A stretch of DNA of 64,000 nucleotides from Aureispira sp. CCB-QB1. GTDB lineage: Bacteria; Bacteroidota; Bacteroidia; Chitinophagales; Saprospiraceae. The position numbers and the translations under genes were made by a program. Where the stretch lies: NCBI RefSeq assembly GCF_000724545.1, contig NZ_JHBV01000014.1:124001-188000 (forward strand), given 5' to 3'. The notes beneath the pieces were generated by a model. The model did no database searches, had not been told where the DNA came from, and was given only the letters and a program-made list of their open reading frames with translations. This document shows positions 17,092-24,829 of the stretch, piece by piece. Positions within the stretch are counted from its first letter, which is position 1; every line of letters starts with the position of its first letter.

Positions 17092-18279
17092 TTATGTTTT
17101 AGACACCTTGTTATTGAGTGCAGACTTGACGTTTATTTGTACATAAAAGAGTATATAATACATTAAAAGAATCGCCATGAAACAACCTACAGCAATCAAG
17201 AAAGGCATTCTTAATCCTTCTAAGTCAACAATAATTCCGACTGACAAGGAGGCTAATAAAACGCCTAAGTTTTGGAAAAAATGAATCTTGCTATAGTCTA
17301 GGGCATAAGCATCTGGATGGCTTTGTTCAAACAAAAGGACATCGAACCGAACCATGCCTTGAAATATTGCCCAGCCATAAATGATTCTACCCAAAATTAA
17401 GACAACATCTATTTGAGAGGCTTGTAGCCACAGCCCAACTATTCCTAATAATAAGGCGGATAAAATACCTCTATACAGGTTATTAGGTGCGTGTCTTTGA
17501 TTGAAAAAAAGACCAATCAGTGCCACAAAACCAGGAATAGCGTACATCGTTCCAGAAACTAGTTTGCTGTCGTATATAGAAATACTTTCCCAATAGGTAG
17601 AGAAAAAAGGTCGAATTAAGAAATCACTAAAATACAGGACTAAAGTGAGTAAACCTACCTTTAGAATAAAGCCATTATTACTACGCTTTTCTACTGCTAT
17701 TGCTGCTGAAGTTAGGACTTGATCGGTCAAAAAACGGTTGCTTTTTAAAAGGTACCAACTCATAGCCATTTGAACAAAATCCCCCAAAGCCATGATTAAA
17801 AAGATGTACCGAGGATCTAAAAAATCAACTGCTAAACCGCCAATCACAGCTCCTCCAATGCCACCTAGATGAACAATAACAGAGAGCAAACCAATGGTGT
17901 GTACCTGTTCTTCTTTTTTGATTATTTTAAGAATAAACGGATAAACCAGTAGATAACTTCCCTTGAATAAAACCATTATTAAAGAAGCCAACCAAAAATT
18001 AAAATAAGAACTAGTACTGAAACAATACAAGGCTAAAATCCCTGCAATGGCTTGAGTAATAACTAAAATTTTTAGTTCCGCTATTTTCTTGGCTAGGTAT
18101 GCCCAGAAAGGGAAGGCAATCATGACCATAAAGCAAATCGCCCCAAAATAATAACCAACTATTTTAGGATCTGTAATGCCAAATCTTAATTCAAAAAATT
18201 GAGGATAAAAAGGATGCAGTAGATAGTCACTTACAACAGCAACTAAAGTCATTAAAATTAAAAAAAATCTTAAATCCAT
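17092..18279 (-). CDS. MFS transporter, probable siderophore exporter
   Basis: 395 residues with about 12 predicted transmembrane helices and a short linker near the middle (around residues 185-205). It shows features of the major facilitator superfamily, such as GYYFGAICFMVMIAFPFWAYLAKK after helix 2 and GGIGGAVIGGLAVDFLDPRYI in helices 5-6. It begins 11 bases after the hydroxylase stop, within a siderophore operon that otherwise lacks an exporter, so export of the finished hydroxamate across the inner membrane is the likely role. Import of the iron complex is the less likely alternative, because a PepSY-type uptake operon lies next door. Confidence 0.85.
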   Translation of the reverse strand: MDLRFFLILMTLVAVVSDYLLHPFYPQFFELRFGITDPKIVGYYFGAICFMVMIAFPFWAYLAKKIAELKILVITQAIAGILALYCFSTSSYFNFWLASLIMVLFKGSYLLVYPFILKIIKKEEQVHTIGLLSVIVHLGGIGGAVIGGLAVDFLDPRYIFLIMALGDFVQMAMSWYLLKSNRFLTDQVLTSAAIAVEKRSNNGFILKVGLLTLVLYFSDFLIRPFFSTYWESISIYDSKLVSGTMYAIPGFVALIGLFFNQRHAPNNLYRGILSALLLGIVGLWLQASQIDVVLILGRIIYGWAIFQGMVRFDVLLFEQSHPDAYALDYSKIHFFQNLGVLLASLSVGIIVDLEGLRMPFLIAVGCFMAILLMYYILFYVQINVKSALNNKVSKT

Positions 18280-18290
18280 AAGGTGTATTT

Positions 18291-19625
18291 TTAGACTTGA
18301 TGTTCAAGGTCTTTTAATTGTAATTGGGAAGTGTGGTCTACTTCAAATTGTTGAAAAGCAATTTTTTGTTCGATAGGATAGTAGTCAATTCCTGTCATTT
18401 CTTTGATAATGTAAGAATTGCGATAAGCAGCCATTCCCAAATCAGGTGTTACAAAACCATGCGTATGCAATTCAGCATTTTGAACAAAAATGGCATTGTT
18501 TTGAGTATCGATGCTATAATTTCTTTGGACATCAAATCGCCCCTTGTCATCCCACTGAATACGCTCGTGAATGCTTTCCAGAAATTTAGGTAACCTATAG
18601 GTATAACCTGTCGCCAAAACCAGCCCTTCTGTTTTTAACTCATAATAGGCATCTTGTTGGTGTTGATGAAAGGTAAGCTCTAATTCCGATAGAGTAGTAG
18701 GACGAACTTCTTTTAAGGTCGAATGTGTTTGTAACTGTACGTTTATATTAGGTTTTGAAAGGCGTTTGGTATACAGTAAATCATAAATAGCATTGATCAA
18801 ATCGCCGTTGATTCCTTTGTACAGATGTTTTTGACGTTGAAGAATGGCATCTCTTTTGGCAGCAGGGAGGCGATAGAAATAATCAACATATTCAGGAGAA
18901 GTCATTTCTAAAGTCAGCTTGGTATATTCCAAAGGAAAATAACGATCAGAACGAGTAATCCAATTCAATTCATACTCCATATGATCAATATCTTGCAATA
19001 AATCGTAAAAAATTTCAGCAGCACTTTGACCACTTCCAACAATCGTAATGCTTTTTTGCTGTTGCAGTTGTTTTTTGTGTGCTAAATAATTAGATGAATG
19101 AATAAGCGTTTCCTTGTGCGCAAGACAACACTTGGGTATATGTGGGCTTGTTCCTGTACCCAATACGATTTTTTTTGTTTTATAAACAAGCGTTTTTTGC
19201 AATGGCTGATGAAAAACAGAAACCTCATAAAGTTTATTGGAGGCATTGTAATGGATAGAATCTACTCGAGATTGAAAATGAACGTTGGGCAATTGTTGAA
19301 TAACCCATTGGCAGTACTGGTTGTATTCTTTTCGGAGTAACAGAAAGTTTTCACGAATATAAAAGGCATAGATTCGACCAGCTTGCTTGATATAATTTAA
19401 GAAGCTATAAGGGTTGGTAGGATCTGCTAATGTAACCAAATCTGCAATAAAAGGAATTTGTAATGTTGTTCCTTCAATCATCATTCCTGGATGCCAGTCA
19501 AAAGAAGTGGATTGGTCAAAAAATAGTCCCTGTAGTTCTTGTATAGGTTCTGTTAGTGCTGCCAATCCTAAGTTAAAAGGACCAACACCAATACCGATGA
19601 AGTCATAAATTTTACTTGTGTTCAT
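18291..19625 (-). CDS. Lysine/ornithine/diamine N-hydroxylase (DesB/IucD-like flavin monooxygenase)
   Basis: 444 residues, typical for class B N-hydroxylating monooxygenases. The FAD motif GIGVGPFNLGLAAL is at residues 11-24. FDWHPGMMIEGTTLQIPFIADL is a conserved substrate and FAD segment. The NADPH motif VGSGQSAAEIFYDLL is near residue 193, and the family-typical LATGYTYRLP is near 340. It uses NADPH and oxygen to hydroxylate a terminal amine, producing the hydroxylamine needed for a hydroxamate. With a PLP decarboxylase encoded just upstream, the likely substrate is cadaverine or another diamine rather than the free amino acid. Repeat R2b separates it from the decarboxylase gene. Confidence 0.92.
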   Translation of the reverse strand: MNTSKIYDFIGIGVGPFNLGLAALTEPIQELQGLFFDQSTSFDWHPGMMIEGTTLQIPFIADLVTLADPTNPYSFLNYIKQAGRIYAFYIRENFLLLRKEYNQYCQWVIQQLPNVHFQSRVDSIHYNASNKLYEVSVFHQPLQKTLVYKTKKIVLGTGTSPHIPKCCLAHKETLIHSSNYLAHKKQLQQQKSITIVGSGQSAAEIFYDLLQDIDHMEYELNWITRSDRYFPLEYTKLTLEMTSPEYVDYFYRLPAAKRDAILQRQKHLYKGINGDLINAIYDLLYTKRLSKPNINVQLQTHSTLKEVRPTTLSELELTFHQHQQDAYYELKTEGLVLATGYTYRLPKFLESIHERIQWDDKGRFDVQRNYSIDTQNNAIFVQNAELHTHGFVTPDLGMAAYRNSYIIKEMTGIDYYPIEQKIAFQQFEVDHTSQLQLKDLEHQV

Positions 19626-19646
19626 TACGATAGTATATTAGTTTAG

Positions 19647-19786
19647 TACTCCGTTGATTTTTTAGTTTTTTTATAAAAAACATAAAAAAGCATCTTGCAT
19701 CAGTTTGATTATTAGCCTTTTATCATAAAAAATAATAAAAATGCATCTTTCTGATAATCAAACTGATACGATTTTTTAACGGAGTA
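19647..19786. repeat. R2b repeat inside the siderophore operon (140 bases)
   Basis: It runs from TACTCCGTTGA to AACGGAGTA. Inside is a long imperfect hairpin: GATTATTAG and CTGATAATC face each other, flanked by AAAAAAGCATCTTGCATCAG and its near complement. It occupies the gap between the decarboxylase and the N-hydroxylase. No M1 or M2 module is present. Confidence 0.7.
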
Positions 19787-19789
19787 ATG

Positions 19790-21292
19790 TTAGTTGTTAG
19801 AATAGAAGATATTTCCTTGTTGAATGATTAACTGAATAATCTTTTTGAGGTCTGAAGGAGTTGTTTTGGGATTTAGTAGCGTGAATTTTAGATAGGTCGT
19901 GCCATTAATTTTGGTACTGGCAATAGAGGCCTGTCCAGTGTTAAATAAAGCAGTTTTAATGGCTAAATTGACACTATCAAGAACAGCGTCGTCTTCAATC
20001 CCTGCTTTTAGTTTGTATCGAAACACGACCGTACTTAACTCTGGTTTGTGCATGACCTCAAAGCAATCGGCTGCTAACAATAAGTTATAGGCATCTAAGG
20101 CGCGTTGGTGTACAATTTCCAAGAAAGAGGCAATGGTTTCAATCCCTGTCATCCGTAGTGTGAACCATAGTTTGAGTGCGTCAAAACGTCTAGTTGTTTG
20201 AAGCGACTTGACAACTAAGTTGGGAGCTTCTGCATCTTTGGTTTCTATTGGATTTAGATAATCGGCATAGTAGGATACATACTTAAAATTAGCCTTGTCA
20301 GCAGTAATAAAAGCACTAGAGCAAACAGGTTGAAAGAATGTTTTATGGAAATCAATGGTGAGAGAGTCGGCATGCTGGATTGCTTCCAATGTTTTTTGGT
20401 GCGTTTGGGTAAAAATAAAACACCCCCCATAAGCACCATCTACATGCAACCATAAGTTATGAGCCTTAGCAATTTTAGAAATGTCAGCGATAGGGTCTAT
20501 ACTACCAAAATCAGTTGTTCCTGCCGTAGCGACTACAGCGATAGGGATATTGCCTTTTGCTTTTTCTGCCTCAATGGCTTGAGATAGGGCTTGTGGATTC
20601 ATTTTGTATACCGCATCTGTTGGTACTTCAACCACAGCATCGTAACCTAAGCCCAATAAGGCAGCATTTTTTTTGATGCTATAATGTGCTTTTTCAGAAC
20701 AGAAGATTCGAAATTTATGAACCACTTTAGAAAAACCATGCTGCTTAATATTTAGACCTAAATATTGATGTGCATAGTGGTCTCGAGCCATCAACAAGCC
20801 CATGAAGTTTGATTGTGTTCCTCCACTTGTAAAAACTCCGTCAGCAGTTGCAGGCATTTTGAAACTTGTTGCAATCCATTCAATGAGTTCTTGTTCTATT
20901 AAGGTGCCAGATGTACTTTGGTCCCATGTTTCAACTGCTGTATTGATTGTTGAAGCCAAGAAATCACCAATGATAGCAGGAATCGTGACAGGACAATTTA
21001 GATGTGCCATATAATCTCGATTATGAAAAGAGATGGTATGATCCAAGTAAATGTCTTTGATTTCATCCAATGCGGCTGATAAATTAAGAGGATGCCCCGT
21101 CGCCTCTCCAATTTGTTGCATTTTATTTTTTAATTCTTCAATAGAAGCACCACTATAAAACTTTTCTCGTTCAAAAAATCCAATTAAATAATCAATCGTC
21201 TTTTCTATGTTATTTTTTAGCGTGTGAACCGATGTCGCATCTAGAATACTGCTAAAATCTGTCTCGTTTTTAGAAAGGTAATTTAGAATCAT
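19790..21292 (-). CDS. PLP-dependent decarboxylase (DesA-like, lysine/ornithine/diaminobutyrate)
   Basis: 500 residues, group II decarboxylase of aspartate aminotransferase fold. Visible: FTSGGTQSNFMGLLMARDHY (phosphate-binding loop), VATAGTTDFGSIDPI, LHVDGAYGGCF (Asp that contacts the pyridine nitrogen) and DFHKTFFQP (Schiff-base Lys near residue 317). The closest known roles are lysine decarboxylase DesA of desferrioxamine synthesis and diaminobutyrate decarboxylase of rhizobactin-type pathways. No aminotransferase for diaminobutyrate is nearby, which favours lysine or ornithine and so cadaverine or putrescine. It is the first gene of the operon, with a promoter and a palindromic iron-box candidate directly upstream. 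Confidence 0.9.
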   Translation of the reverse strand: MILNYLSKNETDFSSILDATSVHTLKNNIEKTIDYLIGFFEREKFYSGASIEELKNKMQQIGEATGHPLNLSAALDEIKDIYLDHTISFHNRDYMAHLNCPVTIPAIIGDFLASTINTAVETWDQSTSGTLIEQELIEWIATSFKMPATADGVFTSGGTQSNFMGLLMARDHYAHQYLGLNIKQHGFSKVVHKFRIFCSEKAHYSIKKNAALLGLGYDAVVEVPTDAVYKMNPQALSQAIEAEKAKGNIPIAVVATAGTTDFGSIDPIADISKIAKAHNLWLHVDGAYGGCFIFTQTHQKTLEAIQHADSLTIDFHKTFFQPVCSSAFITADKANFKYVSYYADYLNPIETKDAEAPNLVVKSLQTTRRFDALKLWFTLRMTGIETIASFLEIVHQRALDAYNLLLAADCFEVMHKPELSTVVFRYKLKAGIEDDAVLDSVNLAIKTALFNTGQASIASTKINGTTYLKFTLLNPKTTPSDLKKIIQLIIQQGNIFYSNN

Positions 21293-21301
21293 TGCTTATT
21301 T

Positions 21302-21318
21302 TTATTTAGTCTAAATAA
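21302..21318. promoter_or_regulatory. Palindromic operator (candidate iron box), siderophore operon
   Basis: TTATTTAGTCTAAATAA is a perfect 8+1+8 palindrome, 10 bases before the decarboxylase start and about 11 bases after its promoter box. The identical 17 bases lie upstream of the TonB receptor gene. The half-site resembles DtxR/Fur-family operators in general layout; the regulator itself is not in the window. A weaker dyad (TATTTAGACTTATTCTAAAC) lies at about 21364-21383. Confidence 0.65.
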
Positions 21319-21329
21319 GTTTAATGCCA

Positions 21330-21337
21330 CAAAGCTA
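21330..21337 (-). promoter_or_regulatory. Promoter -7 box of siderophore operon
   Basis: On the minus strand the sequence is TAGCTTTG, matching the Bacteroidota TAnnTTTG box. A TTG about 20 bases further upstream can serve as the -33 element. The predicted start of transcription falls just before the palindrome at 21302-21318. Confidence 0.5.
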
Positions 21338-21551
21338 TGTAATTATATTTTATAATTCAATTTTATTTAGACTTATTCTAAACAATTTTTTTCACCTTTT
21401 TAGAGTTGAAATAATAAATATCTGATAATGAGATTTATAGGAAATATACTTTCAATGAAAATATATACAGTTGTGATTGCAACGGCATAAGAATGTTGCT
21501 AAGGAGGAGAGGGGGGGCGCACAAAACTTTCTAATACGGCTAAAAGTTGCA

Positions 21552-21591
21552 CAAAAAAAAAGAGACTTCGGACTTTTCCGACAGCCTCTTT
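21552..21591 (-). terminator. Rho-independent terminator of small Cys-rich gene
   Basis: Read on the minus strand: AAAGAG, a few unpaired bases, TCGGA, a 4-base loop, TCCGA, then CTCTTT and a run of T. It lies 16 bases after the stop of the 68-residue gene, which supports that gene being expressed. Confidence 0.75.
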
Positions 21592-21607
21592 GAGGGGAAA
21601 GATATAT

Positions 21608-21814
21608 CTACTGACAGATTACTGTACAGTCACATTCCCCAATATACTTACTGGTATAAGTGTATTTTTTTACTCCATTATCGCAGCTTTTTGCTTTGCT
21701 TATACAATTATTTCTATTCTTTGAATCCAAAGAAGTATGAATAAAAATAATTGAAGCACAAATTAGTATAATAGATAGCGCTATTCTTAGTATTAATGCT
21801 GATTTTGCTTTCAT
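21608..21814 (-). CDS. Small secreted Cys-rich protein, family unknown
   Basis: 68 residues. One hydrophobic N-terminal segment (SALILRIALSIILICASIIF) acts as a signal or anchor. It is followed by a short mature part with six cysteines outside the helix or at its end, ending in GECDCTVICQ. I do not recognise the family. The gene is supported by a proper terminator after the stop and by a second, broken sequence upstream (21844-21888) that ends in the related string CGNGDCDVICNP. It sits between the siderophore and uptake operons on the same strand. A peptide-type product similar in style to the short secreted Cys peptides of Bacteroidota is possible; function unknown. Confidence 0.5.
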   Translation of the reverse strand: MKAKSALILRIALSIILICASIIFIHTSLDSKNRNNCISKAKSCDNGVKKYTYTSKYIGECDCTVICQ

Positions 21815-21843
21815 ATTAAAGACTTTTTTTGTTAAAAATCCTT

Positions 21844-21888
21844 TTATGGATTACATATAACGTCACAATCTCCATTACCGCAAGTTTT
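21844..21888 (-). pseudogene. Remnant of a second Cys-rich peptide gene
   Basis: On the minus strand a short frame encodes NKTCGNGDCDVICNP followed by a stop, matching the C-terminus of the neighbouring 68-residue protein (ECDCTVICQ). Upstream in this frame there is a stop almost at once, and no start is available, so the rest of the gene is lost or frameshifted. Confidence 0.45.
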
Positions 21889-21961
21889 ATTTTAAAATTT
21901 TTATCAAAAAATTGATAATCATTAACATACATTTATGCTGTGTAATTAACTAAAAATCAAC

Positions 21962-21984
21962 AAAAAAAACGAGTACTATACTCG
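21962..21984 (-). terminator. Terminator overlapping the PepSY gene stop codon
   Basis: On the minus strand CGAGTA and TACTCG form a stem whose 3-base loop is the TAG stop codon of the PepSY gene, followed by eight T. The hairpin is thus built partly from the last coding bases. Confidence 0.65.
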
Positions 21985-23127
21985 CTCGGCAATATCTTTT
22001 TTTCTTTTCCACCAAATTAACAAACCAGTTACAGGTAAAATAGAAATAAGAAAGCTAGCGAGAAAGACAATAATTTTACCAAACAATCCTAAAATTGCTC
22101 CAACGTGCGTATCATAAGCTATACGGATGGTTTTATCGGCGAAATCGCTGTCTTTATAAATACCATAAATAGAATTTGGTTTTATTTCTTGTAATGTATG
22201 TTGATCGTAAAAACGATAATCAGAGTCGTAATAAACGCCTTGGCTATACGACACCTCTACATAAATTGCGGTAGAATCTGTTTCTGGATAATGCAATTCT
22301 AAATTTTGATAATTGGGAATGTCTTTTTTGATTTGGGGAATCAATTGATCCAATGCAATGGTATCGGACGGATTGCCATTTGGCGTAGAGATATTATTAG
22401 GAATAATAAATTGAGGAGCTTTACTTCCTCCAACGGCTTTAAAAACAATGAAATAAAACCAATTTAAACCTATTATAGAGCCTGTAATACCAATAATCAA
22501 AGCAAATAAAGATAGATAAACACCAAGAATCGTATGTATTTGAATAATTTTCTTTTTCAAAGAAGTTCTCTTGGTCCATTTGACTTGTAGGGTTTGTTTG
22601 AAATGTCGTTTGTTTTTGGGCCACCAAAGCAGAAGACCCGATACCAATACAATTAAGAATAGAAAGGTACCATAGGAGACCAAGACAGCACCAATAGACT
22701 TGGGTAACCACAGTGTTTTGTGCCCTTGCAAAGCAAAAGCTAAAAAACCAGAAAGGCAATCTTCTTTGTGTAAGACAGCACCACTATAAGGATTTAGATA
22801 AACCTTATAATAAAACTCAGGTTCTGCTTCATAAAAGATAACTTCAATAGCATCGGTGGCTTTCCCAAAAACACTACCATGAATGGCTTTGTCAGGAAAA
22901 ATGGTTTGTGCTATTTCTTTAACCTCAGAAGCGGTCAAAAATGGTTTGGATTCTTTGGGAACCGTTTTGTAATCTGCGCCAAAATCTCTTATCTCATCTT
23001 GAAAAGAGAGACAAACACCAGTTAGGGCAAGAATAAAAACAATCAAACCAGTTGCTAAGCCTAAAAAGAGATGAACTTTTCGAGCTACTTTTTTTATGCG
23101 TTGTTTTAGAGGAGGCTTATTTTTCAT
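21976..23127 (-). CDS. PepSY-associated membrane protein (XusC/siderophore-reductase-like)
   Basis: 383 residues with four main transmembrane helices: KVHLFLGLATGLIVFILALTG near the N-terminus, two in the middle and LISILPVTGLLIWWKRKKD at the end. Periplasmic PepSY-like regions follow helix 1 (about residues 45-125) and helix 3 (about 245-330). Conserved His in the helices (KVHLFLG, QIHTILGVY, DTHVGAILGLFG) are candidate haem ligands, as in inner-membrane ferric-siderophore reductases of the FsrB/PiuB kind. Its place after a TonB receptor and a DUF4374 lipoprotein matches xusC of the Bacteroides xenosiderophore system. It probably releases iron by reduction at the inner membrane. Confidence 0.8.
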   Translation of the reverse strand: MKNKPPLKQRIKKVARKVHLFLGLATGLIVFILALTGVCLSFQDEIRDFGADYKTVPKESKPFLTASEVKEIAQTIFPDKAIHGSVFGKATDAIEVIFYEAEPEFYYKVYLNPYSGAVLHKEDCLSGFLAFALQGHKTLWLPKSIGAVLVSYGTFLFLIVLVSGLLLWWPKNKRHFKQTLQVKWTKRTSLKKKIIQIHTILGVYLSLFALIIGITGSIIGLNWFYFIVFKAVGGSKAPQFIIPNNISTPNGNPSDTIALDQLIPQIKKDIPNYQNLELHYPETDSTAIYVEVSYSQGVYYDSDYRFYDQHTLQEIKPNSIYGIYKDSDFADKTIRIAYDTHVGAILGLFGKIIVFLASFLISILPVTGLLIWWKRKKDIAERV

Positions 23128-23143
23128 AAATCTTAATAGGTGA

Positions 23144-23232
23144 TACTCTGTTGCTTATTAGTATTGTATTTGAAAATTTATAAGAATGTACCTTGCTAAT
23201 AATTAGATTGATACGATTTTTGAAACAGAGTA
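23144..23232. repeat. R2c repeat inside the uptake operon (89 bases)
   Basis: It runs from TACTCTGTTGC to AACAGAGTA, with facing TATTAGTATTG and CTAATAATTAGATTGATAC near the middle. It has the R2 layout with a shortened hairpin core and no GC-rich module. It lies between the DUF4374 and PepSY genes. Confidence 0.55.
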
Positions 23233-23345
23233 ATAGATAGGCGAAAGTTATTGTTAATAGTAGCCTATGAATGATTATCAGGCTATTGATATTGAGTATT
23301 AGAAAATAAATTTGATAGGCAATGTTGAATTGCAATACATTGCAA

Positions 23346-23417
23346 TAGTCCGCTCTTAATGCTTGACTTATTATAATTAACAAGTGTGCTGTGTTTTTAA
23401 GCATGAGCGGACTAAAG
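23346..23417. repeat. Inverted repeat in the uptake-operon gap
   Basis: TAGTCCGCTC plus ATGCTT and the complementary AAGCAT plus GAGCGGACTA face each other around about 35 A/T-rich bases. It could fold into a stem of about 16 pairs with a small bulge. Whether it ends or protects the upstream transcript cannot be told. Confidence 0.45.
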
Positions 23418-23443
23418 CAATAACATAAGTGCAAAATCAAGCC

Positions 23444-23499
23444 AAATAATCGCTTAGAAAAAATCAATTTTTAAAATGCTTTTTCCTAAACAATTACTT
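23444..23499. repeat. R1e degenerate short repeat
   Basis: Both ends resemble the R1 terminus AAGTAATCGTTCAGAAAAAA (left AAATAATCGCTTAGAAAAAA; the right end reads AAGTAATTGTTTAGGAAAAA on the other strand). It is just downstream of the DUF4374 stop. Confidence 0.4.
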
Positions 23500-23519
23500 A
23501 AATTTTGAAATACTTTGCC

Positions 23520-24746
23520 TTAGTAAAGTTTGTAGAACCCTTTGATTGTTTTTCCTACTATTTTGGCACCTTTGGTTCCTACAGCAGAAGCGATGTCAAC
23601 TTGATAGACATAAGCATCATTGGCTGTTTCAATGCTTACATAAACTTTTCCTTCTTCTACCAAGATAGGAGAGGTGTATCGTTTGGCATGCAAAGGTACA
23701 TTGGTAACATCCGTAATCGTTTGATTTGCTAAGTCAATAATGACGAGTTTCTGATTAAAAATATCACGACCATAAGCTGCCCAAGGAGCGGCTGGATTGT
23801 CTGACGTCAATATTCTAGCAATAGCTTTATTATTACCTACATAATCAAACCAAAACAATTTACCTCCATTGGTTGCCGCTTCTATATCAAAGAAGTAATT
23901 AGGATCAAAATCAGTTTCCCCTGCTTTGATTCTCAAAATACCAGAAGGTTTGGTAGGAGCGACAGAAAACCCAGCCATAATAGCACCACAAGAGAAAGAA
24001 TAAAGGTCCCCATTATCGGCTTCTATCAAGCCCTCTGTTGCACCATTCACGCCAATGTGACAAGTTCTAGAATCTGAAATAATTTTGGTAGGGCTTGTTC
24101 CTACATTTGGGTAATCATAAACAGCAATTAGAGCTTCGTTGGGTTGTGGTGTGCTAAAGTTGCCTTGTACGTCCAATTTATGAAATGGCACAAATAGATG
24201 ATTGCCACGAACTTTTAAGGCAGTAGGCCAAGCAACCAAAGAATCAGGAATGGATTCAAATATTTTTGTTCCAACGATTTTCTTGACACCAACAGTATTG
24301 ACATCAATAAAATAGAGCCTTCTGTTTTGGAAACCAGCTCTAGGAATCTCCATCGCCAACAAGGTCTCTTCATCCGAAGATGCACCAAACATTTCTAAGG
24401 CATTATCAAAAATAAACTCTCCTTTTTTTATCAAACTTCCATTTTCGTCTAAGGCATAAGCAGCACATTGATTGTCATCACTATATCCCGATGCAAACAA
24501 GGTTTTGCCGACAGGATAATAAAAACGCCAGCCCGTTTGCTCTACACCACTATTGACAGCAGAGAGTTCTCCCTGCATAAGGTCTGTTTTATTCAATAAA
24601 AACTCTGTTTCATCTGTACCTGTCGTTTTTAGGGCATATGTAATTCCTGCTTCAACAGGTTGAGGTGTCACTACTTTTTGCTCACAAGCAACAAAACCTA
24701 AAGAAATGCTGAGCAATAAGCAGAAAAAACTATTTAAATTAGACAT
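23520..24746 (-). CDS. DUF4374 lipoprotein (XusB-like surface siderophore-binding protein)
   Basis: 408 residues from the preferred start (MSNLNSFFCLLLSISLGFVAC); the frame stays open 34 codons further up, but that stretch has no signal character. The lipobox Cys is followed by a beta-propeller-like chain with repeated strands of the type LYFIDVNTVGVKKIV, LIAVYDYPNVG, LVIIDLANQTITDV and VYVSIETANDAYVYQVD. This is the DUF4374 pattern. In Bacteroides thetaiotaomicron XusB, coded between receptor XusA and PepSY protein XusC, binds ferric siderophores at the cell surface. The same order is seen here, so binding the home-made hydroxamate or a foreign siderophore is the likely role. Confidence 0.8.
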   Translation of the reverse strand: MSNLNSFFCLLLSISLGFVACEQKVVTPQPVEAGITYALKTTGTDETEFLLNKTDLMQGELSAVNSGVEQTGWRFYYPVGKTLFASGYSDDNQCAAYALDENGSLIKKGEFIFDNALEMFGASSDEETLLAMEIPRAGFQNRRLYFIDVNTVGVKKIVGTKIFESIPDSLVAWPTALKVRGNHLFVPFHKLDVQGNFSTPQPNEALIAVYDYPNVGTSPTKIISDSRTCHIGVNGATEGLIEADNGDLYSFSCGAIMAGFSVAPTKPSGILRIKAGETDFDPNYFFDIEAATNGGKLFWFDYVGNNKAIARILTSDNPAAPWAAYGRDIFNQKLVIIDLANQTITDVTNVPLHAKRYTSPILVEEGKVYVSIETANDAYVYQVDIASAVGTKGAKIVGKTIKGFYKLY

Positions 24747-24829
24747 GCTATACATGATATAAGTAATTTGATACTTCGTGTTATAAAATGTTTGAACGAA
24801 GTAAGGATGATGGTAAAAAATGAACCTAT

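Noticed and set aside
12078-21292. Aerobactin-type pathway on free lysine
   Set aside because: A decarboxylase is first in the operon, and both synthetases carry the DesD/AlcC-type motifs rather than IucA-type ones, so a diamine-based hydroxamate fits better.
23444-23499. Rho-independent terminator of the DUF4374 gene
   Set aside because: The pairing arms match R1 ends rather than a GC stem with a T run, so I list it as a degenerate repeat.
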